Assembly: GCA_051453625.1 (NCBI GenBank) | Contig: JBOZIK010000001.1 | Span: 178,206,977 to 178,270,976, forward strand | Direction of reading: 5' to 3' | Source: Welwitschia mirabilis | Taxonomy: Eukaryota > Gnetophyta > Gnetopsida > Welwitschiales | DNA length: 64,000 nucleotides | In this document: positions 48,421 to 60,000 of the stretch, piece after piece | Position numbering within the stretch: position 1 is the first letter of the stretch | Layout: each line of letters opens with the position of its first letter | Notes under the pieces: generated by a model | The model's database searches: none | The model's input: only the letters and a program-made list of their open reading frames with translations | What the model was told of the DNA's origin: nothing | Translations under genes and position numbers: made by a program

Positions 48421-49597
48421 ACAACACATATGTAAGTTGTTTATGGCCATATATAGTTGAAAATAAGCCCCTACAATTTCATACAAAACAAAACGAAAAA
48501 AAAAATGTTTCTTATAGATCACTTTTCTAAATTTTAGCTTCTAATGCAACTTAAAAGTACTTAAAAAAGTTAAACTCTTTGTATTAGTAGCATGACATCT
48601 ATCAAAATGTTCGAGAAGCATCTAAGAATTAAGTTTAAACTATTTGACAATAGTATGATGTACCAGTATTTACATATGGAGTTAAAACACATACATGATT
48701 AATAGAATTATACAAATTGCACAATCTAGTTATTTAAATAACATTTGTACCTAGCACTCCCTAGAAAATTTGTAAGTAAATAATATAGCACGGGATCTTN
48801 NNNNGAAATTATTTTATTTACAATGAAAATAAATGGACATAAAGTTATCAACAAGATACAATAGTTGTTTAATAAAAGATAAGATACCCTATATTTAGCT
48901 AATGTACTATCTCTATATTTATAATAACCTCATCTTAAGCACATGAATGTAGTGATTTCAGTTGTGCATTATCTAGCTAAAATAAGAACATATGGTTTCT
49001 ATTTAAGAAAGATAATAATAATATAGTGATCTATGTTGATGTTGATGACAACATTAATCCTATAATAAGAATGCTACTCATCATAATAAAAGAACACATA
49101 TGGGTAATAAGTTACATGCTATGAGAAAATAAGTAGAAGATGACAATATAAGAATCAAGTATATGAAACTAGACTAAATATTATTATTGAATTTATCATA
49201 GCTTTATCCATTACAAAATTTATGAGGTTTGTAAATAAATTCAATATCGTAGTCTGATTTTCGTTTTGTATTAGCTGAGATTAAGGAAATTTATTAGTAT
49301 AATCTTATATATGTGTGTTAGCTAGTACCATAGGTTATAATACCTTATTTAGGTACGTATGTTCATCCCTTTATACAATGTATGTTTGTATAATATATAA
49401 TTCTATATTATATCTTACTGCCAAAAGCGAGGTCATGCAGTTAATCAATTATTCATGATTGTCGTAGTGCCACAATTCACATTCAATGAAAATGCTTACC
49501 TCTCTCATCTTAATAAGCCTTCTAACATATCCATTCTAGTTATCCATTCATTCATTCAACAAATCGAAAAAGAAATAGGATAAAAATGGTAAAGGAA
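48421..49597. other. AT-rich DNA with a 5-N gap
   Basis: No gene recognised; 48800-48804 is unresolved. Nothing else seen. Confidence 0.5.
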
Positions 49598-49662
49598 ATG
49601 TCCTCAGCCCAAAAGTAAAACGTGATGGCAAGTCTAATGAAGGTGAGGGTTCACATCACAAG
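49598..49662 (+). repeat. tRNA-derived SINE-like head
   Basis: Plus-strand CTCAGCCCAAAAGTAAA (A-box-like) and GGTGAGGGTTCACATCAC (B-box-like) about 35 bp apart, with GTGATGGCAAGTCTAATGA between. The layout is that of plant tRNA-headed SINEs. Confidence 0.45.
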
Positions 49663-51298
49663 ACTTAAGAAAAAGGAAAAAAATAATGTTTTTCTTCTTT
49701 TAGATATCTTTTATTCTTTCAAATTCTAGTTTTTCGAAGGGGAAGTGTGAAGATTTATGCAACATCAATGTAGGAGGAAGTATATTTACTAATATTTAGT
49801 TGGCTTTAAACCTACAATGGCTACATGCCTTTTGTTTGATTTAATTTTTATTTTTACTCCATGCCCTTTATAGGGTATCAACACTGTGAACATCTTAGAG
49901 GGTTCTAGGATCAGTAATTTCGATGTATTCTAGGGTTTTCAACCATTGAAATTGCAAGGTTTCTGTAACTCTCTTACTTGTTATTAATATTTTTTTTTCA
50001 TCACTTGTAGGTCCTATTATTCATTTATGCCATTTGGCATTTATTATTATCATGCTTCATGAACATTGTTTGAATAAAGCTGACAATGTGGATACTCTCT
50101 CGGTCATGTAAGACTTCCTTATATGGCAACGCTAGATTAGTTAAACAAAGTCTAGAACTTCAAAACTTTTTGTACTAGAAATATAATGAACATCAAACTT
50201 TATTTCAAGTGTACACAAGGACTAAAGGCATGTTAGTTATAGCGACTACATGTTATCATTAAATTTTACGGTAGCGATATGTATTTTAATGAAAATGTGA
50301 TAATTTTCTTAGTATTTATGACACTTTTAAAAGTATTTTTTCTTCTAAAAAATAAAATTTATNNNNNNNNNNNNNNNNNNNNNNNNNNNNNNNNNNNNNN
50401 NNNNNNNNNNNNNNNNNNNNNNNNNNNNNNNNNNNNNNNNNNNNNNNNNNNNNNNNNNNNNNAATAAAATTTATATAATCATGATTTCTTATGGGATAGT
50501 ATGCATGGACAAGTTAACATGGTATCAAGTGTTCATAAGGGATATAGTAAAACATGAAGACAAAGGTATAGATGAAAATGAGTATTGGGGCAATTACATG
50601 TTTATTATCTTTAAACTATTTTAATGCAGTCCTTTTGGATACTGTTTCCTTTGTTACAAGTATGAGGAAATAAATTTTTTTAATTAATTCAAAGAGTTTC
50701 TTTGATTGTTATGAAATTTGTACCTTGAGTTTAAATGATTACATATATTATGAAAGCTTTATTTTATGATAGTAAGGACAAAAAACTCAAGGAAATGATT
50801 AAAGATGAAATGGAAAACTCTTGCTCTAATCAACATGAAGGAAGCAAGAGTCTAGATGAGATAGTTTCTAAGTTTCGCAAGTTAATTAAAGTTAGTAATA
50901 AATTCATTCAACTTATAGCATTAAATTATTTAGAATACAAAACAAAAATAGAATGATGTAAAATAAAAAAATGATAAATAATAGATTAATAACTAGATAT
51001 TTTGAAAACCTAAGAAATATTTATAAGAAGAAAGATCAACACTAGGGAAAAGGAGTTAAAAAGGGTTATTAAAAACATGAAATAATCTCTTAAAACATAG
51101 AAGCATAATTTAAAATCTTGTGTTGAGGAGTTAAGAATCATGTAATGGAAATAACATCTTAATTTGAAAAGTACATAATAAAAAATAGCTTAAAAATAGA
51201 AAAGTATATACAAAGATGGTCGACTAAAAAGAGAATAATAATAAGTTTTTCATTTAGAATATTAATAACAATAGCAACAAGACTCAAAACATGACATA
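49663..51298. other. AT-rich DNA with unassigned 73-aa frame and 100-N gap
   Basis: An assembly gap of exactly 100 N (50363-50462) is flanked by identical bases. A plus-strand frame at 50735-50956 (73 aa, Lys/Glu/Ser-rich, with SLDEIVSKFRKLIKVSNKF) has near-coding composition, but I recognise no family and do not call a gene. Confidence 0.4.
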
Positions 51299-51362
51299 TA
51301 GTTTTGTTGGTTAAGCTCATATTTATAAGTTTTAAGCTCAAACATCTTGCGTTAAAATCTTT
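51299..51362 (+). repeat. Possible tRNA-derived SINE-like head
   Basis: TGGTTAAGCTCAT (A-box-like) and CATCTTGCGTTAAAATC (degenerate B box) stand about 35 bp apart. Weak, since key B-box bases are changed. Confidence 0.3.
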
Positions 51363-51639
51363 TGGTGTGTGGGTTACTTAGTGATTTCTATTAATATATT
51401 TAAAACACACTTCGATGCATGCTTTAATGTTTGGCATATGACCCTTAAGCAAGATCTCGACATTTGGTGGTTAGCTTCCAATTGAGAAAGGCCATTGAAG
51501 GGCTTTCATTCAACCAAACAAACAAATAACCCTTGTGAGTGCAATATGATATCTCCTGAGTTATCTTATTTTGGGGGAAAAATGAAAAGAATTATAAAAT
51601 GATATTTTTTAAGGTAACATCAACCAAAAATGAGCGAAA

Positions 51640-53420
51640 ACCATACTCTTTTTACCTCATATCCATTTTGCATCATGTTAAAGAATGATATTACAAAGTG
51701 ATTTTTCATAGAAAGTGGAGCATTTTAGAGGCCTAAGAAAACGACTAGGGCTTTCTTTCTTCATCTTTTTGTAATTAAAGTTGATATGTCCTTTAGATCT
51801 TCCTTTTTATGTGTGATTTAGATTTCACCAACTTACTTGACTCAGCCACTCTAACTTTGAAAGGACTACGACTACAAGATAGTGGAAGAAATGATTTGAA
51901 ATAAACCTTATTACTACTTTTATTGAAAATCAAGTTTCATTTGCTAGTACCATAAGCACCTCATTAGTTGAACTAGTAATGGTACTATAAATATTTCTTA
52001 TTGTTTTGTTCTATGCAATAATTTATTTAATAGATATTTGTAAGATTTCTCCTCATGGTACATCTTTCTTTAAGTTTTGAAACATATCCCTCACTCTTTG
52101 TCGCCTAGCCCACAAATTAAATTTGTGTTAGGATAACAAAATATTCTTGTAAAACGTGCTTGATATTTTGCTTAGAAAATTTTTGTTATTGAACTAGAAT
52201 ATAATTCATTGATAGAGCAAGTAATTAATCTTTATCAGTTTTTGCATGAGCATGATGTTCTCATAGTAATGGAAATGTGATTTTGTTGTTAATGACTCTA
52301 AGTATCAAACTATTCCTTGCATGGTTGAACTTCTAAATCTACCTCTTATTTTTTAGCCTCTAAATGGGAAATTATTCATTTTATTGGTAATGTTGTTTAT
52401 TTTAAAGATAGAGTTTTCACCAGAGGTGTTTCTAGATGATTTCTTGTTGAGGTTAGTTTGGTAATTCAAAAGAAGTTTCTTACATTAAAAGCTAATGATA
52501 CAAGGTTCTATCAACCTATGTTGTATTAAAATTTTTTAGATTCTTGCAATTATTATCACCACAAGGGTCATTTTTTTAATACTTGTTCACTTTTGAAAAG
52601 AAAAAAAAGAAATGGAAAGTTAAAAAGAAAAAGATTTTATATAAAGCCTCTAACTCGAGATTTCAGTTTGATTCTCTTTTATCCCCTACCAATGAATCAA
52701 CCTTCAGCTTAAATTTAGCATAATTCTTCAAGCCAAAAGCATTCTACTTTAATGATTATATGCAAGGTTGCTTTAAGTCCTTCAAAATAGCCTATTATTA
52801 ATTTAGTTACTCTGGTTGTGTCCCAAAACAAGTTTTTGGTGTAGTTCTCCTAAAAGGAAAAAATAGAGTGGCATTCTTGTTCATCCTCCAGAAACGTAAT
52901 TATTAGTTAGTACTCCTATTCCAGCTCTTTCCTACATTATTTTTAGTTGTGAACATTGATTCACATGTGACTACTAATTTGTCAAACACTAATAGGGTTA
53001 TACCTAATTGCTCCTCCAGATGATTATTTTGAATGAAACTTGTCACAAGAAACGTGTTGGTTTACATCTTTTATTCTGTTGTCTCTGCTAATTTAATTAT
53101 TCTTTAAGAAATTAAAATTTCACCCTTTAATATGGATTTTGTTTGTGGATCTTTTATTCATAATTAGATTCCATATTTCTACTTCCCATCTAGAAGGCTA
53201 TGGAGGTGCTAATACCATTATTCATCCCAGGTAGGAGAAATCTCTTTAATCGCATGATTAGGATAACTAACAATGGGTAGTTTAGGCCACCTTCACTTAT
53301 GATTTTGGCTGTTTTGGAAGCTTCCTCATTTATGTTTTAGACGAATCTCATAGTCCATGGTTTTTACATTATGAGATATTTTCCAGATTACCTAACATGT
53401 TAGGTTTTGGCTTTTATTTT
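51640..53420 (+). mobile_element. LINE ORF1 relic (zinc-knuckle protein)
   Basis: A stop-ridden stretch colinear in part with the ORF1 side of LINE B. At 52545-52586 the plus strand reads CNYYHHKGHFFNTC: a CCHC knuckle of the kind found in plant L1 ORF1 (C-x2-C-x4-H-x4-C), with the second Cys replaced by Tyr. Upstream, MVELLNLPLIF resembles the W(V/I)...LP..YW block of these ORF1 proteins. No RT could be recognised before the LTR at 53488, so the copy is truncated or interrupted. Confidence 0.6.
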
Positions 53421-53487
53421 TAATAATTCATTTCGCTATGGGACCATGGGCAATTTTTTCCCCTTCCTTTTTTTTGTGTTTTATGCT

Positions 53488-53821
53488 TGTTAGACATGGC
53501 TAAATAAAAGAGCACACTTAAATATAGTATAGTGCCTGCCTAAGCTATGAGTAAAGATTAAAAGGATTGCCTAGTCAGGTTTCTTAATGTCAAAGATTTA
53601 CTAACCAACTTTGCAATGCCAAGGTTAACAAACTTACTTGGTTTACGTATTTAATTTTCTGTCGTAAGGAAATTTGTTAAGCTAAGTTCTCACAATACTT
53701 TACTTATCTAAATTACCATTATAACCAAAAAGAGAAAGTCTTTTGTCTCTTTGTTTTCTCTTAAACTCAACCCTTAACACTACTTCCGCCTGCATGCATC
53801 AATCGGCTTCTTGACCTTACA
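53488..53821 (+). mobile_element. LTR of a retrotransposon (probably copia), 334 bp
   Basis: Starts TGTTAGACATGG and ends CTTGACCTTACA, so it has the TG...CA ends with TGT/ACA inverted termini expected for an LTR. It is followed two bases later by a primer-binding site. The 5' flank is ATGCT; no matching target duplication or second LTR was found in the window, so this is an incomplete element. Confidence 0.7.
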
Positions 53822-53823
53822 AC

Positions 53824-53835
53824 TGGTATCAAAGC
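53824..53835 (+). other. Primer-binding site, initiator-Met tRNA type
   Basis: TGGTATCAAAGC matches the consensus TGGTATCAGAGC, complementary to the 3' end of plant initiator methionine tRNA, with one change. It stands two bases after the LTR end. This PBS is typical of copia and of some Ty3 and TRIM elements. Confidence 0.82.
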
Positions 53836-53839
53836 CTTT

Positions 53840-54600
53840 GTGGAGAGTTTTCTGCTTCATTGCACAATCTCACGATTCTGCGGTCCGCCGAACAAACGGC
53901 AAATTTGTGGAATCTTCAAAAATACAGCCAGTCTGAATGCGCACCCTGGACTTGTTAGTTTGGAAAGGACCTCACCTGCTGCAACCGGCGGTAATCTTAA
54001 ACGCTCTGCAACAAATTCTGGCAGAAAAGCGGAGCCGGTTTCGGGACAGAATCTCAGCGGAGACGCAAATATTGAAGCGAATTCAAAGCCAACTTTCTTT
54101 TATTCTTTGATAATTCAGCAATCCATTTCAGGGGCATGAGGAGGACACCAGCGCTATCGCAGAATTGTGCTCGCCTTTTGCGGTGTTTTTTTGGATGTTT
54201 AACTTCAGTTCTTCGCAGATCCGAGTTCTATGTAGCCAAAGACGCGCCGGCAAGCAAACAATGCGGATTGGATGAAAGCAAAGGATTCTCCATTTTGTTC
54301 TTTGCCATTTCCGCGGCTGTTTCAGACTTTCTTGCATACATAAAGCTCTTGAATTGAATTCCCTTGCGTTAAGTAACTAAAGTTCATAAGCAACACAACT
54401 TACAACTTCTCAGAGGTCCTTGACTCAGAAACCAAGCGTACTGGGGCAGAAATCCTCGGACGCTGTTGCAGGAAGGTCAATCCTCTTCTGTAACAGAGAT
54501 TTATGCCAGCAAAGGTACCATTGTGCCGTGGAAAGCAAGCTAACTAAAGTTTTGCATCGCTTCCCTTACTGTAAAAGGAGTTTTTTTTTTTTTTTGCTCC
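53840..54600 (+). other. GC-rich island inside LTR element; no recognised gene
   Basis: About 750 bp with far more G, C and CpG than any other non-CLC part of the window (for example GCGGTCCGCCG and AACCGGCGG). Two plus-strand frames abut: 53840-54139 (99 aa) and 54136-54357 (73 aa), with a minus-strand frame of 69 aa over the second. None matches a gag or a domain I know. It may be the untranslated leader of a non-autonomous element, or host sequence captured by it. It ends near a T-run at 54581-54597. Confidence 0.5.
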
Positions 54601-55182
54601 CGCTCACTCTTGAATAGAATATAAAGACTTTTTAAAGCATGAACTAACCATAATAAAGGGTATCTCTAAGAAGACTTAGTTAAAGGTTTTGGTTTAGAAA
54701 CACTGTATGGTATTAAAAATAATAATATCAAAATAAAGTGTTCTTGGGAGACTAGGCATGCGGTTTTGAATCCTTGAACCCTTGATTTTGTGGAAGAGCT
54801 TTGTGTGTAATTTTTTAAAATTATAATAATAATAAAAAAATAGAATGTCTAAGTACATAGAACATTACAATGGCCCTAACTTTCACACATGGTAAATAAA
54901 AATGCTTTTGATATTGATTCAAAATGGAGTATGACCAATTGTAAGGGGAAAAGTACCTAATCTAATAGATTTAACGAAAGTGGTAGAATGAGAATCTATT
55001 GATTGAAAAGCCTTATCCTATATAGGGTTTGGACTTAAACACACCTACTTACATCGAATAGACTTAACAAATTCATCCAACCAAGTTTGGGATTTGTTGT
55101 ACAATTTGTTTGGCTCAAGTGTACAAAGGCAAAGGCAAATCCAAAGCATAAACTCTATGGCTTGAAAATGGATGATGAAACT
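54601..55182. other. AT-rich DNA with possible tRNA-like B box
   Basis: AT-rich again. A phrase GCGGTTTTGAATCC near 54760 resembles a B box, but no A box is clear. No 3' LTR of the 53488 element was found here. Confidence 0.4.
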
Positions 55183-56061
55183 TGTTACAGTGTGAATTTG
55201 TGCAACCTTTAATTTCCTTAAGTAGATCCTATCAATCACAAATACTTGCAGAAAAACACATACTAGTATAGACGAGAGTTAACTTGAATATCTTAATTCA
55301 TTGAAGGCACTAGGCTTAAAGTTAGAGAATTGATTTCAACAAAGTATTTTTAGTCTTTTTCCTTTAAGTGAATGAAAATAAAAAACAATGCAAATGTAAT
55401 GCAAATGGATGATAATGAAATGCAAATGCAATGAATCTATTTGATTACTAGGCTTTCTATGACAAAGATCCGCACTTATAACTCAGATCAATTAGGGAAA
55501 TTGTCACTTAACCAACATAAGCTATAGGATACATCAAACAGAATATGCAATTATGGAAATGCCATAACCTAAACTAACAATGTCAACCTTAACAAACATT
55601 GTCCTTATGTTCTAAATCAACTATGAATCATTAACAACATAAACCATAAAGGACATGCACATAATAGAAGTGAAATAATCCTTGTATTAATCTTGAATTT
55701 ACATCCACTTACAAAGCAGCAGCACCTCAATGGAGGATACATAGCCTAACACCAAGGGAGACTTCTCTTTGTAGCTAAGGATGGACCTCCTATCCTTTAA
55801 TCTCTTATCACAAGAATTTTTAGTATCAAAGATGAAATTGGGAGTGAAGGCAAGAGGATTATTTATAGATCTACATTGAAGATTTTGGAAGCAAAACCCT
55901 AAAAGTCAAAGAAGAAAACTTGGCAACCCACATGGGGCACATGACCCCATTGCAAAGATAATTCATTTTGTTCATACAAAAAGGTTGTCATCCTTACTAT
56001 CTTCCAAATGACAATGGGGACGGTACCCCGCAATAAGAGGTGAGTCATCAACTTCCAACCA
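55183..56061 (-). mobile_element. Athila/Tat-like Ty3 LTR, copy 1 (3' LTR position)
   Basis: About 879 bp, strongly similar along its whole length to 63013-63922. On the plus strand it starts TGTTACAGTG and ends ACTTCCAACCA. Shared blocks include GAATTTGT, CACATACTAGTA, AGGCACTAGGCT, TTTTTAGTCTTTTTCC, ATGGAGGATACA and AGGTGAGT. Given the PBS beside the other copy, the element reads on the minus strand and this is its 3' LTR. No obvious polypurine tract is seen at 56062-56080, and the flanks (AAACT and CTGTT) are not a target duplication, so the pair may not stem from one insertion. Confidence 0.8.
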
Positions 56062-58224
56062 TACAGTTAGCCCTGTAGCTTTAGTCTAAGTCAACATTTG
56101 TGTCATCCTGGATGTCGTCTTGACGACATAGAGGACAATAGGCTTTTTAAAGCTTCTAGCTAAGAGAAATCAGCCCCTGCATCATTGGTCTTCTCCTCAA
56201 AGTGCTAAGTGTCAGAATCTGCCTGAACTACCTCCAAATATGCTTAGAATTGTATGTTTCTATTCATCTCATCGACTCTCCATAATCATCATAATTCCAT
56301 CTAAACTTGTCTGAATCTCTTGCAAAAGTACTCAGAATACCCTATCAAATACATACAATTTGGCATCGCAACATATCAATCGCTGATAAAGTAAACAATC
56401 AACTATACTTGCCAGTCAAATTGGCTAAGATAAATAGTAACTAAGGAAATGTAAATTGGGTTCATAAATCTGTATCATGCAGGATCAAATATCAACAACT
56501 AGTGAATTTATGTATTACCTCCAAAATATGTGTAACAATGATGTCATCATGACTATCGTCTGGATGACTGTATGGATGACATTCTTAACAAATCAGAATA
56601 AAAGTTAAAGGCTTGTGAACATAGTCATCAGAAAAATCAGCATACTGAAATCTTTGTTAGCCTTCCACTTAAAACATTTAACACATTACAAGATAAAAAT
56701 TGAATGTCATACACAAAAAAGCATTATAAAATATAGTTGTGGTAACTTAGAAAAATGATGATATGTATACATCATTAAAGCAATGATAACTCAAAATGAT
56801 CTGTATAATCAATTAGTGAATTTAAAGGATAATCTACATAGGGTAAATACAAAAAATAATCATAACATTACTACTCTTATCCATGGTCTTCTGAATCTTC
56901 CAGATCATACCTGCAAGAAGGTACTATAACTGTGCTATTGTGGCCTGCTAAATAATGTCCATGATGCAAATTATACAAGTAATATGAAATTATAACCTAA
57001 TCATTGCATCACATATATATATCATGAAAGCTAAAAAACGATCCTTATAATTAAAAATTTTTCTCAATATCTACAAAAATATCTCAGAAAGATGTCTTAC
57101 CCTCCCACAGGTAAACTAATATCTCCCATATTGCAATAGAGCTAGAAAAACTATTGTCATCTGCCTCATCGTTCAGACATTAGATGTGGGACAATGATCA
57201 GAAAAGAAATTTTTGAAAAAATAGTATAGTCCAGGAAGGGTTATATAATTAAGGATAGCAATAATGAAGCCTCAGAAGCTCATTAGAAAGTCTAAAAGAT
57301 AGATAAAGATGAAGAATCATCCTCAAAAATAATCATGGAAAAGGAGTCAAATGCGGAAGGGACTCAAAGCAAGAAGAAACATATAGGGCCATGATAATAC
57401 ACCAAGTGAAAAGAAGGGATGCTCAAAAAAATCCTCAAATGTGCTTGAACTTAATAAGCATGTAAAAGTAGCAAGCCAATACTAAAAAAGAAATGAAAAT
57501 AGAAAGTATCATTGTCATTTGTTAAAAAGTACTAAAAGAAGGACAACCATTATGAATAAAAACCTCAAGTAAAATAAAAAAAGATAACAAGAAACTATAA
57601 ATGATTAAGTCTTAAATATTATGCTAAAAAAGTATAGAAATGACTTTGAAATACCAAACAAAACAACTAAGGAAAGAAAAATGGACAACAAAGAACATGA
57701 AGAAGATTGTTTACCTACTCTAAATTCTAACCTAATAAACTTCCTCGATAAAAATCATAAAATTACTCAATTAATGATGCATGACATTATGTAAAAACTT
57801 ATAAAGTACCACTCTAATAGGCAATAATTATAACGATATCAAGAAAATCTAATGTTCACAATCAATGAATGATAAGATAAAAAGCTGCTCAGAAATGAAA
57901 TTACTTGCTTACACCCCAAAAAGTACACCGGAATCCGAAAAAGTAAAATGGCCATGTGGAAGTACTATATACATAATGAGTTTATAAAATAAGTAATACC
58001 TCTGATGACACCATAGACATCACTGATCTCATAGCCTCTAAACTATTTCTATCATGAGGGGAGTGCAACCATTATTAAAGAAGTAAGGACCCGTGAAGCA
58101 TAGCCAACTAAACTACCAGTGGAGTTTTGATAGCTACCATATCACATTGTCAAAAATCCCTTTCAAGAAAATTTTCCCTAGTGCACTTGTGATCGAAAAT
58201 CATGGTTTATTTTAAATAAAAGAC

Positions 58225-58228
<4 letters not shown>
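56062..58228. other. Internal or 3' region of the Athila-like element
   Basis: No recognisable pol domains. It has two copies of the near-palindromic GTCGTCTTGACGAC / TCGTCTGGATGAC motif (56101-56141 and 56553-56580) that also occurs in the LTRs and at 62.6-62.8 kb. The rest is AT-rich and stop-rich. Confidence 0.45.
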
Positions 58229-58287
<59 letters not shown>

Positions 58288-58628
58288 ACACACACACACT
58301 CACTCTCACTCTCACACACACACATTTTTTTTAATGAAGTGAAATAATTTTCACATGACTAAGTACTCTGAAGGATAAGAATGAAGTAATGAAATGAAAA
58401 ACAAGGAATAACACACACAAATAACTAAAGACTCACAGCATTGAAAGAGAATACAAGAACTAAGACATCTTCCTTCAAAATGAAGTTCATAGACATATGG
58501 TTGTCTTAAAATTAAATGAATCCAATCTTATCAGTTTGAAATGCCCAAATGCAAGATTTATTAGTCATGATAACTTTATAAAGTAAAACATTAATCAAAT
58601 TAAAGATGTTCAAGTGATAGCATGATGT
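58229..58628. repeat. Tandem unit 1: CT/CA microsatellite plus ~280 bp
   Basis: A (CT)n run of about 28 units (58229-58284), then (CA)n with CACT (58287-58324), then about 280 bp ending GATAGCATGATGT at an assembly gap. The 280 bp recurs at 58843-59123 after a second CT run, offset about 493 bp including the 100 N. Confidence 0.85.
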
Positions 58629-58728
58629 NNNNNNNNNNNNNNNNNNNNNNNNNNNNNNNNNNNNNNNNNNNNNNNNNNNNNNNNNNNNNNNNNNNNNNNN
58701 NNNNNNNNNNNNNNNNNNNNNNNNNNNN
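58629..58728. other. Assembly gap (100 N, placeholder size)
   Basis: Exactly 100 N, at the boundary between two tandem repeat units, so its true length is unknown and may be negative. Confidence 0.99.
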
Positions 58729-58760
58729 ATGTTCTTTATTTCTGTTCTTACTTTTTATTT

Positions 58761-59123
58761 TCATCATCATCATCTTCTCTCTCTCTCTCTCTCTCTCTCC
58801 CTCTCTCCCTCTCTCTCTTTCTCTCTCTTTTTAAAAGAGAAATCCACATGAATAAATACTTGTAAAGATAAAAGTAAAGTGATGAAATAAATAACAAGAA
58901 ATAACATGTTAAAATAACTAATTACTCACACCATTGAAAGAGAACAAAAGAACTAAGGCATCTTCCTTCAAAATAAAGTTCATAGACATATGAATGTCTA
59001 AAGATTGGATAAAGTCAATCTTATCATTTAAAATGCTCAAGTAAAATATTTATTAATTATAATAACTTCATAAAGTAGAACACTAGTTAAATAAAAGATG
59101 TTTAAGTGATAGCATGATGTTTA
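58761..59123. repeat. Tandem unit 2: CAT/CT microsatellite plus ~280 bp
   Basis: (CAT)n at 58761-58774, (CT)n with CCCT interruptions at 58775-58828, then sequence matching unit 1 (TTGAAAGAGAA, CATCTTCCTTCAAAAT, AAGTTCATAGACATATG, AAGTGATAGCATGATGT). The open frame across the CT run is a simple-repeat product. Confidence 0.85.
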
Positions 59124-59731
59124 CCAAAAGAATCGGCTAAGGAAGAATTTAGATAATAGTTGAAGGAAAATCTAAGACAAGTACATCTATCATATTCAAG
59201 ATTTGATCGATGGGTATCTTAATGAGTTTAACCTTATTTGGTAACATCTAAATTTACTAAGTATTTGGATTAGAGATTTTAACTGAGCCATTAAGATGTA
59301 TGTTTTTTAAAAGATAAGGACTTAACCATTAAGAGGTTTAACTAGTTGTGTAAAAGGTGCACTCAGGTATTGTACTTTTTTGAAAAATAAAGGCCAAATC
59401 AAATAGAAACCAATTGATAAAACATAAAAGATATAATCATTTGGGAGTAAAATCAATTAAAGGAAGAGAGAGTAAAAGGATAAAACTCTTATAACACAAA
59501 TTTCAAAATCCAAATAAGAGAAATTTCATTGACAATCTCTTATTGAAACATTATAAACCATAAGTATCACTACATAATTCATTCAAGGAACTACTCAAAG
59601 AATGGATCCAAGAATTTTTTGAGGGCTTTTTAGAATGTTAAATAAGGTTAAGAAGCTCTTTAAAATTTAATTATAAACATGGATTATCATCAAGAAGATA
59701 AAGATTACCCCCAATTTAAATCCCAAGAATC
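59124..59731. other. AT-rich internal sequence of the Athila-like element
   Basis: No domains recognised in either strand; many stops. Confidence 0.4.
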
Positions 59732-60000
59732 CTAAGTCATACTTTTAAAAAGAGTAATCATGAAAGATACAAGGTAAAGTTGACTTAATAGAAAAGGGAA
59801 GGATGTTACTTTGAGTATCACATGGAGTTTTAAATGAAAGAGATGGAGAAAGATTATCATTATCAAGATCACAAGGTAATGTAGAGGTTCAAGAACAAGA
59901 AAGGATGTGATTTGGAGTTTGACATGAAAGCATAGATGAAAGGGATGGAGAAGCATGGGTGGAATGAACAAGTCTATCCTCTATGAAGTTTGATTGAATC
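59732..60000 (-). pseudogene. Ser/Thr/Pro-rich tandem-repeat segment next to gag relic
   Basis: On the minus strand, in the frame with few stops, a ~33-residue unit is present twice: SPSLS..., then QTPNHILSCS / KTPCDTQSNILPFS, then STLPC. The nucleotide units share CTCCATC, CTTTCAT, AAACTCCA, CATCCTT and TACCTTGT blocks. Adjacent to the gag relic, so probably the region between gag and protease. Confidence 0.5.

Noticed and set aside
50735-50956. 73-aa plus-strand frame as a gene
   Set aside because: Composition is plausible but no family, no splice context and no upstream gene structure were found.
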